Part shown: positions 41,766-49,237 of the stretch, one piece after another | How the letters are laid out: each line of letters begins with the position of its first letter | Position numbering within the stretch: the first letter of the stretch is position 1 | Source: Lineus longissimus | Lineage: Eukaryota; Nemertea; Pilidiophora; Heteronemertea; Lineidae | NCBI RefSeq assembly: GCF_910592395.1 | Contig: NC_088322.1 | Coordinates: 870,001 to 934,000 of the forward strand | Reading direction: 5' to 3' | Length of the DNA: 64,000 nucleotides | Position numbers and translations under genes: made by a program | Notes under the pieces: model-generated | What the model was told of the DNA's origin: nothing | What the model saw: the letters and a program-made list of their open reading frames with translations, nothing else | Database searches by the model: none

Positions 41766-44700
41766 TCAAGCGAAGTTTGAATCGCTGTAATCTATGTAGC
41801 CTTCATAATACATTCCAAATGGTAAGGTGCTTATTCCATCTTCAAGTATGAACCTCTTGTCATCAAAAGGACTGAGGCTTTTTTTGTCAACTTCTTCCAA
41901 ATAGATTTGGTGTTTATCTGATCTTAAGTGTCTCATCTTGTGGTAAAATGACCTACTCTTTTCAAGACAATCAACATAGTCATCAAATGAGATATTTCTC
42001 CTTACTACATTCTTGGCAATACCCTTCAATTTCTTAGAATCGTAATCTTTTGCTCTGTAAGCGTACATCTTACTTCTCAGGGCAATGAATTCAGTCATCT
42101 CTACTCCTCCTAGCTCATCCTTAAAGTAGCCTGGTACCTTCTTCTTACTGGTATCATAGAGTGGATGATCTTTTGGATAATTACTGAAGTCAAAATAGTG
42201 TTTCAACTCCTTTAAGTCTTTAGTTAAGTCATCAGTATTAATGTTAAGTACAAAGGAATCTGTATCTAGATACAGCAGTTCAATATTTTTCTCACCAAAG
42301 TACGGTTGAAGAACTTCATAATAGAATTCATACATTAATAATTTAGACAATTCAAGTACTGAAGCTCCTATGTAGATTGGTTTGTTGAATTTCATTGATG
42401 TTTTCCTCATGCTAATAGCAGCATTATGTTCGTCAAATACGCATATCGATGAAAACCTGGGATTGGCCATTACATTCCTGGCTCTCTCCCCGTCCGATAC
42501 AAATTCAATTTCAACCCTGTTCCTTACATTCTCACAAGTTTTTCCATAGAACGCATTGTTCATCAGTTTAAAATAGTCTTTCTCAAAATCAGTCTTAGAA
42601 TCCATACGTCTTTTAGTGTTAAAATCAATGTATGGTGCTAACCACTTTGATTGTTTAAAGCTTATCACTGAATGAACCCTCTTAAGTACCATTCCGTGCT
42701 TTAGGTAAAATTGTAGCATTCTGTAATGCACTATGTAATTAGTTTTATCCTTTTGTGTTAGTATTAGTTTCTCTACATTTGATCTTTTATCATCGCCCAG
42801 TAACTCTCTCTGGTAAGGACTTAATTCATCATCTTCAATAAAGAGAGATTCGGGACAGAATGGAAAGTTCCTTGACTTAAATTTAATATTTCCTGGATAC
42901 TCCAAATCAACCTCTAAGAAGTAGCCTACTTCACTATCACTTGGAATTGCCATAATCTGCTCTTTACTGATAACATTCATGTTAAGTCTAGCTTTGTCCT
43001 GAGAGCATAGCTCGAGTGGATCAATATCTATCATTTCAAAACTACCATAGGGTTGAGGTTCCATCATGGACCAGCCGTAGAGATTATTTGCGTCTATGTA
43101 GAGTAGTTTGTGGTGTTCATCGGCCTTGACATGTCTTGTTCCCATAACACCCGAAATTCCACCTCGTATTGCTTTCTCAAAAGTAAGTAAAATGTTGGTA
43201 TCAGTCAGTAGTTCTAGGTTTATTCCTGTGTACTTCAAACCAGCTTGCCAGGTTAGGCCTGGTGCCGAGTAACAGTGACATGGATCTATCTGAAAGTAGT
43301 TCAAATTGACATCCCTGAATTTCTCAAATAAATCAGCTAAAAGGATCACATCAGTTTTGAGGTAGAGGTCAATGAACTCACCGTGATTCCTGATCTTGAA
43401 ATGATCCCATATTACCTTAGCCTCATCATAGGCAGTATCAGGTGCCATTTCATTTTTCAATTCGTCAAAAAACATAGACTTTTCTAGGTAAGTAACATTG
43501 TAGCTTTCATGTGATGTGTAAAAAGAGTAAGTTACTGAACCCTTCTTCCTCAATAGCTTAAAGTCAGTGGTATTTGGGAACAGCTGTCTGGTAATTTTAA
43601 AATCATCATCCAACATTGATTTGGTTATGTTGTCTAAACTGGACTGCAGGAATCTGTACGAGTCCAAAAACCTGAAACAACCGAACTGAAATGAAATGTA
43701 TTCCTCTGATGTTTTGGCAAGTATTTTCAGTTTCTTGTACTTCGGTAGCTTATTCATTAATTCTTTAATAAATAAGTGAGAATCGTAATTACTGAGATTG
43801 TGAAAAAACACTGGAACAAACATAGCTTTCTTTTCATTCAAATTACACGAGTTGTGAGCAGCACCTCGATATCTACCACAGTAGTGATCATGATCCTTGA
43901 CCTTGTCATATCCCAAAGGTTGATTACAATAGTAACAATGTGTTTCTAATTGATATTTATGCCAGTCTTCATCTGTCATTGTTAGAGGAAAGTTACAGTT
44001 CAATAAATTAGAGAATTGTTCTTCCATCCTGATTAACCAATTACAGAACACATCTACAACATCAGCACCCCTGTGAGACACATACTGGCTACTGTAAAGG
44101 TGTGTGTAGTCTGAGTGAACATAAACACCAACAGCTGATGCATTTTGTTTAAAAAGTTTCTTTGAACTCGGTTCTTTCATCATAGGTGGCTCTACTGATA
44201 CTACTGGTATGTTGCCTTCGGCAGAAGAACAAGGTTCGCTTATCGCTTCGAAATCAGCATAGATCACAAACGGAACTCTATTTTTGAATGAGTGTTTTTC
44301 AAATTTAATTTGTGACCATTTACTGTTAGGTGTAGGCAAAGTAATCTTACAGTAATCGTGTTCTCCACATTTCTTTTTATGTTTATCTAGTGTTGACTTC
44401 CTGTAAAAGTAATTCATGCATCTCCTCCAAAGATACACTCTATGAGCTAGTGTCCTGAAGAAAAGATTGATGTCTCTTATGTACATGAAATGGTCCTTGA
44501 AATAGAGCAGATCAATGACATCATCATCATCATAATTCTTGGACAGGTAGAGAGGTTCTAGTTTTGCTTCACAGGTGCTCTTAGCCCATTCGTTCTCTAA
44601 CTTGAACACATTAATCTTGAGATTATTATCACTCTCTATCTTAGGGATATCCTTTTGAATACATACAGGAAATGATTTGATTTTGATATCAGTAGTGATA

Positions 44701-45449
44701 TTGAATGTACTCTCGAGCTCTGCTCTCAGGACAAAGTCCGTCTCTGGATTTTCTTTCAGATATTTAGCGGCCAATAAAGACCAGAGAAAACATTTATTGT
44801 CATTTGATTCCACATTTATTACTGCTTTTGTTTTAAATGGTAATTTAGTGTAATGACCACCTTTACACCTCTTGTAAGAACAGATGGTCATGTTACAAGA
44901 CTCTATTTTATTTAAAGTAAGTCCAGAACCTTGAAAGTACCTTTCCTCAATCTGTGTCTTAATGTAGTTTAACTGGTTGGTTATGGCATAAATTGCCTGG
45001 TTCCTTGAAATTATGCTTTCCATTGGAGACTGTATGGGGTGTGTTACACTTTCACCCTGACGATCAAACTGAGCAAATACTGATATGCTAATTTTGTGAT
45101 GGTAATCATTGAGTTGAAATAATACCTCCTCTAATTTATCTCTGTATTCATACACTTGTTTAGCTTCTCTGTCAATCTTCAAACTAATGGTGACTACAGG
45201 CTTGCCAAATTGTTTTACTATTTCTATTCCACTCACTTTCTTTATGCCATCTAGCTCATTTTCCTCAAATGCAAGTTTCTTATCCATAGTTTTAGGGATC
45301 AGTGATGGGGCTCGGGGTTGAGCAATAGGGACATAATCCGGATTTAATTTACTTAAGTGACCTTTGGTTCTCCTGTGAATAGCCATATTATTGTAGGATA
45401 TGTACTTGTCACATGTAGTGCAAAGTATTTTCTGATTCTTATCAGTCAT
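41766..45449 (-). CDS. POLB: Protein-primed family B DNA polymerase
   Basis: Replicates the element's linear DNA. The frame opens 11 codons upstream (45482), but I choose the ATG at 45449: it follows TAAATAG and aligns with the start of the 19.57-kb relic. In order: C2H2-like finger (CTTCDKYISYNNMAIHRRTKGH), TP/N-terminal region, Exo I VIYADFEAI (about residue 405), an endonuclease VII-like zinc module (CYYCNQPLGYDKVKDHDHYCGR, about 510-540), motif A YIDANNLYGW (about 790), motif B KLMNNAFYGKTCENVRNR (about 980) and motif C YLDTDSF (about 1070). 1,227 aa, within the Polinton PolB range. Two hairpin repeats lie within it (43003, 44715). Confidence 0.95.
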   Translation of the reverse strand: MTDKNQKILCTTCDKYISYNNMAIHRRTKGHLSKLNPDYVPIAQPRAPSLIPKTMDKKLAFEENELDGIKKVSGIEIVKQFGKPVVTISLKIDREAKQVYEYRDKLEEVLFQLNDYHHKISISVFAQFDRQGESVTHPIQSPMESIISRNQAIYAITNQLNYIKTQIEERYFQGSGLTLNKIESCNMTICSYKRCKGGHYTKLPFKTKAVINVESNDNKCFLWSLLAAKYLKENPETDFVLRAELESTFNITTDIKIKSFPVCIQKDIPKIESDNNLKINVFKLENEWAKSTCEAKLEPLYLSKNYDDDDVIDLLYFKDHFMYIRDINLFFRTLAHRVYLWRRCMNYFYRKSTLDKHKKKCGEHDYCKITLPTPNSKWSQIKFEKHSFKNRVPFVIYADFEAISEPCSSAEGNIPVVSVEPPMMKEPSSKKLFKQNASAVGVYVHSDYTHLYSSQYVSHRGADVVDVFCNWLIRMEEQFSNLLNCNFPLTMTDEDWHKYQLETHCYYCNQPLGYDKVKDHDHYCGRYRGAAHNSCNLNEKKAMFVPVFFHNLSNYDSHLFIKELMNKLPKYKKLKILAKTSEEYISFQFGCFRFLDSYRFLQSSLDNITKSMLDDDFKITRQLFPNTTDFKLLRKKGSVTYSFYTSHESYNVTYLEKSMFFDELKNEMAPDTAYDEAKVIWDHFKIRNHGEFIDLYLKTDVILLADLFEKFRDVNLNYFQIDPCHCYSAPGLTWQAGLKYTGINLELLTDTNILLTFEKAIRGGISGVMGTRHVKADEHHKLLYIDANNLYGWSMMEPQPYGSFEMIDIDPLELCSQDKARLNMNVISKEQIMAIPSDSEVGYFLEVDLEYPGNIKFKSRNFPFCPESLFIEDDELSPYQRELLGDDKRSNVEKLILTQKDKTNYIVHYRMLQFYLKHGMVLKRVHSVISFKQSKWLAPYIDFNTKRRMDSKTDFEKDYFKLMNNAFYGKTCENVRNRVEIEFVSDGERARNVMANPRFSSICVFDEHNAAISMRKTSMKFNKPIYIGASVLELSKLLMYEFYYEVLQPYFGEKNIELLYLDTDSFVLNINTDDLTKDLKELKHYFDFSNYPKDHPLYDTSKKKVPGYFKDELGGVEMTEFIALRSKMYAYRAKDYDSKKLKGIAKNVVRRNISFDDYVDCLEKSRSFYHKMRHLRSDKHQIYLEEVDKKSLSPFDDKRFILEDGISTLPFGMYYEGYIDYSDSNFA
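44715..44739. repeat. Double mini-hairpin in PolB gene
   Basis: GAGCTCTGCTC-TCA-GGACAAAGTCC. A further single hairpin GAGCATAGCTC lies at 43003-43013 in the same gene, preceded by a decayed partner. Confidence 0.85.
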
Positions 45450-45505
45450 TCTATTTATTAGATTAAAATTTATTAAATTCAATAAATATCTTGAATTAAA
45501 TAGAA
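45450..45505. promoter_or_regulatory. Bidirectional AT-rich promoter, PolB/minor-capsid-like
   Basis: 56 bp of nearly pure A/T between divergent starts. Each ATG is preceded by AAATAGA (minus TAAATAGAATG, plus TTAAATAGAAATGG). The same AAATAGAA box precedes MCP at 34830. It may define a class of promoter distinct from the TAAATG starts. Confidence 0.55.
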
Positions 45506-46456
45506 ATGGACTTCATAATCAATGAACAAGAATGTAATGAAGCCAAATTTGAGTACTACTTAACAGACCAATTAGACATAAAATCCATTACTTTGAAATC
45601 GATAACCTTTTACAATTCATGGTGGACAGGTGATTTTCTACCAGAGGGAGTAAGGATTTTCTCATTTCTAGTCGAAATAACCAGAATTACAAAACATGAG
45701 CCCTTAGATAAAAAATTATGGTGTAGTACATTATTTGCTCCTGGACTTGAAACAGATACACTTGAAAAGGAAGTCATGAAAATTTGCGAACGGCATTTGG
45801 AAAATGATTCTACCACAACTAAAGACACCATTACTCAATACACATTTCCATACTCTCGACATTTTAGTTTAAGTGAGTTTTGTGAGGTATGGCAAAAATA
45901 CATAAAAGAAATTGGAATAAGCCATGTGAAAATTTACTGTGATAACAATAATTACATAACCCTTGAACTTACAGAGGATAAAGAGTACCCTCTGAAAGTA
46001 GACAAGTTAGATAAAAATGAAAAAATCAAGATTGAGAGAAACACAGAAGGTTTTCAAATAAGCAAAACCATAAGAGAGGTGATAGAAAAACAGCTCACAG
46101 TGGTGAATGAGTGGTTTGGCTTTAAGCAAACTAAATTCACCAAGAAAGGAAAATACTACTCCACAAGACCACTCAACTTTTACAGGAAATATCTATTCCT
46201 GCAAGCTAATTTGGTTGACAAAGCTAAGACCCTCTACAACAATAAACCATCTAACATTTTCTGCATCATACCTGTAGAAGATGGTGACCAAATAAAAATG
46301 CAGCGATACGAACCGAATTGTAAGAAAACGATAAATAAGTGTACTAATCACATAAAATTCGAAATCACTGATGAGAATGGTAAGCTAGTTAATTTCAGAG
46401 GAACAGAGGTTTCTTTAGAGTTAAGAATCGAGCTTTGCTCTCAAGACGAAGTCTGA
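45506..46456 (+). CDS. Second minor-capsid-like protein
   Basis: 316 aa. Its C-terminus (FEITDENGKLVNFRGTEVSLEL) parallels the end of the penton-like gene (IRLTDEKGEIIDLNGHNVHYQL), so the two share a fold or origin. The N-terminal 200 residues are unlike it. It could be a second vertex, fibre or spike-anchoring protein. The final codons (IELCSQDEV) come from a hairpin repeat that overlaps the stop. It is divergent from PolB and convergent with the next minus gene. Confidence 0.6.
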   Translation: MDFIINEQECNEAKFEYYLTDQLDIKSITLKSITFYNSWWTGDFLPEGVRIFSFLVEITRITKHEPLDKKLWCSTLFAPGLETDTLEKEVMKICERHLENDSTTTKDTITQYTFPYSRHFSLSEFCEVWQKYIKEIGISHVKIYCDNNNYITLELTEDKEYPLKVDKLDKNEKIKIERNTEGFQISKTIREVIEKQLTVVNEWFGFKQTKFTKKGKYYSTRPLNFYRKYLFLQANLVDKAKTLYNNKPSNIFCIIPVEDGDQIKMQRYEPNCKKTINKCTNHIKFEITDENGKLVNFRGTEVSLELRIELCSQDEV

Positions 46457-46520
46457 CTGAGACAAGGTCCAGAGAACAAAGCTTGACTCGAGCAGAGCTC
46501 TCAAGACGAAGTCGGACCAC
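46430..46520. terminator. Hairpin cluster at convergent 3' ends
   Basis: GAGCTTTGCTC (46430-46440), AGACGAAGTCT (46444-46454), a diverged GAACAAAGCTT, GAGCAGAGCTC (46490-46500) and AGACGAAGTCG (46504-46514), lying at the end of the plus gene and before the end of the 46530 minus gene. Confidence 0.55.
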
Positions 46521-46529
46521 CTGATGAGA

Positions 46530-47006
46530 TCATTCCATTAAAGGAATAGTACATTTCTTCTCTTTAACTACAGGTTTAACAAGAGGGTTAATTGATCCCT
46601 TCATGACTGCTTCATTCGGACTTTGTCCTGAGAGCGTAGCTCGAGTTGAGCCTGATCGCTGCTCTTTACTTACTTTTTTCGGAAGTTTCTTAAACATGAT
46701 AAATGATGCTAAAATAATTGCACCTAAACCTAGTACATAGACATAAGTATTACTACTAGATTCACGCAGTGATACATCAGTATTTTGAGATTGTGGTTCT
46801 TCTTCCTCTAATTCTTCTTCCTCCTTTTCCACAACTCTGTTGTTTGGTGAGGAGTCCTGTACTTTAAATGTCGTCTTATCCTTTTTTATCCTCTTAAATT
46901 CCTTAGATCTTCTACCCAGTTCTCTAGACCATGCTAATTGTTTCTCTGATCGAGGTTTCTTAGACACTGAAACTTTAGTAGTATCAGTTACAGTTTCAAG
47001 TTCCAT
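46530..47006 (-). CDS. Single-pass membrane protein
   Basis: 158 aa. Basic N-terminus with SEKQLAWSRELGRRSKEFK, an acidic stretch (about 60-70), a transmembrane helix at 87-105, and a C-terminal tail containing the repeat-encoded peptide TRATLSGQSP. Starts at ATAAATGG. Lys/Arg-rich virion-associated proteins of this layout are usual in Polintons; function unknown. Confidence 0.6.
   Translation of the reverse strand: MELETVTDTTKVSVSKKPRSEKQLAWSRELGRRSKEFKRIKKDKTTFKVQDSSPNNRVVEKEEEELEEEEPQSQNTDVSLRESSSNTYVYVLGLGAIILASFIMFKKLPKKVSKEQRSGSTRATLSGQSPNEAVMKGSINPLVKPVVKEKKCTIPLME
46618..46642. repeat. Double mini-hairpin
   Basis: GGACTTTGTCC (46618-46628) then TGA then GAGCGTAGCTC (46632-46642). 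The unit and its flank are identical over more than 30 bp to 47600-47624 in another gene. Confidence 0.9.
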
Positions 47007-47028
47007 TTATCTTGGCCGAATTTAATTC

Positions 47029-47039
47029 GAACTATGTTC
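47029..47039. terminator. Mini-hairpin beyond 283-aa gene
   Basis: GAAC-TAT-GTTC followed by TCA, 17 bp past the minus-strand stop of the next gene. It is a paired-change version of GAGC-TAT-GCTC. Confidence 0.5.
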
Positions 47040-47055
47040 TCATAACCAGGTTAAT

Positions 47056-47907
47056 TTAGTCTTCTTTATCATCACTACCTGTGATATCTAGACTTTCATC
47101 TATTGATTTGTCACATTCAGAGACAGTCATATTTGGTGTATTCATATTTGATGCAGTCATACTCGATGCAGTCATAGATGATTCCTCATGACAATGACCT
47201 AAAGTAATAAGTGTTGTTGAGGCAAGTGCAGTTAATGGTCCCATTCTCAAACTCAACCATCCAAGCCATTTATCCAACTCGTTAGTTATCAAATAATCAT
47301 TTCTAAGATCATGGTAAAGATTATCTTCATCATCTATTGGTAATAACCACCTTGATAATTTAGTGTAAGCTTTAATTACTGTCTTACCCAAAGAATCATT
47401 AAGTCTGGCAGCCATCTTTGTTTCATACATTCTATGGTGTTTTAAGATTTCTTTTTCAGTCATATTATCTAAGTCATTAAAAGTTATTTGTTTATTAAGG
47501 AAATCCTTGCTTTTACCAGTTGCAACTAGAATCTCTAAGTCTTGTTTGGCTTTAAGGCCACTATCAGTCAAATAGTTCAAATTTTGTTGATTGCTAGTCG
47601 GACTTTGTCCTGAGAGCGTAGCTCGAGTTGAGCCTAGTTGGCAACTAGAATTGACTATTCCTTGACTGGGATTAACTATTCCTTGACTAGGATTAACAAA
47701 ATTTGAACTATTCAACTGCTTGTTTGAAACTTGTTGATTTGTAGAGCAGTTCTGTTGAAAGTTAGTTCTGTTTTGTTGGTATCTACCAGTGTTCTGTTGG
47801 TTAGAAGCCCCAACTCGAGCTAAGCTCTCAGGACTCATAACACCAATCTGTTTCATCTGTTGTTCAATCACTGCAGATGTCTGACTATTCATTTGCTGAT
47901 TATTCAT
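47056..47907 (-). CDS. Conserved Polinton protein, Gln/Asn-rich N-terminus
   Basis: 283 aa. The first 115 residues are Gln/Asn/Ser-rich, with a triple NPSQGIV repeat and a hairpin-encoded TRATLSGQSP. The middle (about 170-235) is the conserved core: LSRWLLPIDDEDNLYHDLRNDY, LDKWLGWLSLRMGPLTALAST. The tail is acidic, with MTAS/NMT repeats. From memory the core recurs in Polintons; its role is unknown. Starts at TTTTAAATGA. Confidence 0.6.
   Translation of the reverse strand: MNNQQMNSQTSAVIEQQMKQIGVMSPESLARVGASNQQNTGRYQQNRTNFQQNCSTNQQVSNKQLNSSNFVNPSQGIVNPSQGIVNSSCQLGSTRATLSGQSPTSNQQNLNYLTDSGLKAKQDLEILVATGKSKDFLNKQITFNDLDNMTEKEILKHHRMYETKMAARLNDSLGKTVIKAYTKLSRWLLPIDDEDNLYHDLRNDYLITNELDKWLGWLSLRMGPLTALASTTLITLGHCHEESSMTASSMTASNMNTPNMTVSECDKSIDESLDITGSDDKED
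47600..47624. repeat. Double mini-hairpin
   Basis: Same unit as 46618-46642 including the following GAGTTGAGCCT, in a different gene. The identity points to recent copying. A single GAGCTAAGCTC lies further on at 47817-47827. Confidence 0.9.
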
Positions 47908-47930
47908 TTAAAATTATGGAAAAATGACTG

Positions 47931-49190
47931 TTAAGTGCAAAATGCTGTTTTCACAACTTTATTGCATCTTAACACTAGATCGAGCTGTGCTCTCAGGACG
48001 AAGTCCGGCTCGAGCTGTGCTCTCAGGACGAAGTCTGGCTTGTGTAAACTTATATTACTGATGCAGTTAATGTCTCGATCTGCACTGGCACTCAGTAAAA
48101 CGTCAAACTGCTTGTCAATATCCTGGTCATATTCCTTCTCAACCTTGTAATTCTGGAAGAAAATACTTTGAGTGAAATCATACCATAATATCTCCAAATC
48201 ATTTATTCGCTCCTTGTTGGTTAAAAAAGGTGTAAATATTACATAATCAATTTTCAGCGTTTTAAAGGCTTGGTGTAAAAATACCTTGTAGTTAATGGTG
48301 ACCTTGACACCACAGTAATGCAGAAATCTAAGGAAAGCATAGTACACTAGTCTAAGGTCAGTGATATTCTCATCGGTTAATTGCGGTTTACCAATTGCCC
48401 TGTTAATAAATTCAATGGCAAGAAACCAATCATATTCCCCACAGTGAAATTTAAAAAGCATGGCTTCACCATGTAACCCTTGGTTACAAAACTTAGAGGG
48501 GAGAGTGTTAATACCCATTTTTAGGGCTGACTGAAGAGTACTTTCATATCTCTGCTTACTAAGACATTTTCTGTGACTTGAAAAGTAGCACTGTAAATAC
48601 CCTTCCACAAAGTCCTTTAAATACTTAACTGCCGATTCGGACAGCCGACTCCATCCAAGTTTCCTTAGAATACTGTCAAAGTAACGTGTCTTGTTGTCAA
48701 TATTGATCTCAAGAGTTTTAAAATCATCGTCGTAAGTAGTCGAATTGCAATTGGTGCAGAATTGATACTTCACAGTTTTAGCTGCGTACCTTGCTGAATT
48801 CAAGTTTTTTTGATACTCAAAAAGTGTCCACCTTTTACAATTACGGCAGAATTGAGCATTAGTGTTGGTACTGACGTCATATTCTTTCATTCTTGGCAGG
48901 ACTACTTTGATTGTCTCAGTCGAGCTTTGCTCTCGGGACTTTGTCCTAGTCGGACTTCGTCCTGAGAGCATAGCTCGAGTAGGCTTATCAAATTTCCCAC
49001 TGTCATAATTCTTGCTGACATTTTCTTCACTAAAATTTCTAGTCGGACGCAGTCCTGAGAGCTCTGCTCGATCCATGACCCTAGGACGAATGTATCCTTT
49101 AAGATTCTCATTGTTCCACTCGAGCTCTGCTCTCAGGACGAAGTCCGGCTCACTAGAATAATAGTCTTTTAATGAGATGTATTTATTCAT
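47931..49190 (-). CDS. Zinc-ribbon protein, possible TFIIB/VLTF3-like factor
   Basis: 419 aa. A zinc ribbon from C115/C118 and C145/C148 (FCRNC, FCTNC) is followed by about 220 residues of predicted helices (RYFDSILRKLGW, CLSKQRYESTLQ, DLRLVYYAFLRFLHYCGVK). Zinc ribbon plus helical repeats is the layout of TFIIB-type and viral late transcription factors, but identity is a guess. The first 90 and last 40 residues are largely hairpin-repeat translations (EPDFVLRAELE, TRAMLSGRSPTR, PDFVLRAQLE twice). Start context is TATAAATATGAAT. Confidence 0.6.
   Translation of the reverse strand: MNKYISLKDYYSSEPDFVLRAELEWNNENLKGYIRPRVMDRAELSGLRPTRNFSEENVSKNYDSGKFDKPTRAMLSGRSPTRTKSREQSSTETIKVVLPRMKEYDVSTNTNAQFCRNCKRWTLFEYQKNLNSARYAAKTVKYQFCTNCNSTTYDDDFKTLEINIDNKTRYFDSILRKLGWSRLSESAVKYLKDFVEGYLQCYFSSHRKCLSKQRYESTLQSALKMGINTLPSKFCNQGLHGEAMLFKFHCGEYDWFLAIEFINRAIGKPQLTDENITDLRLVYYAFLRFLHYCGVKVTINYKVFLHQAFKTLKIDYVIFTPFLTNKERINDLEILWYDFTQSIFFQNYKVEKEYDQDIDKQFDVLLSASADRDINCISNISLHKPDFVLRAQLEPDFVLRAQLDLVLRCNKVVKTAFCT
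47982..48036. repeat. Tandem pair of double mini-hairpins in coding DNA
   Basis: Two 30-bp units: GAGCTGTGCTC-TCA-GGACGAAGTCC at 47982-48006 and again at 48012-48036 (last base changed). They encode PDFVLRAQLE twice near the C-terminus of the 419-aa protein. Clear evidence of unit duplication in frame. Confidence 0.9.
48922..49146. repeat. Cluster of double mini-hairpins in 5' part of 419-aa gene
   Basis: Head-to-head units GAGCTTTGCTC + GGACTTTGTCC (48922-48946) and GGACTTCGTCC + GAGCATAGCTC (48952-48976). Then GGACGCAGTCC + GAGCTCTGCTC (49045-49069), and GAGCTCTGCTC + GGACGAAGTCC (49122-49146). All keep perfect 4-bp stems and three-base loops, separated by TCA, TGA or TCG. Confidence 0.9.
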
Positions 49191-49237
49191 ATTTATATAA
49201 TAATTATTTTTTAAACATTGTTTTGATAGAAGGTAAC

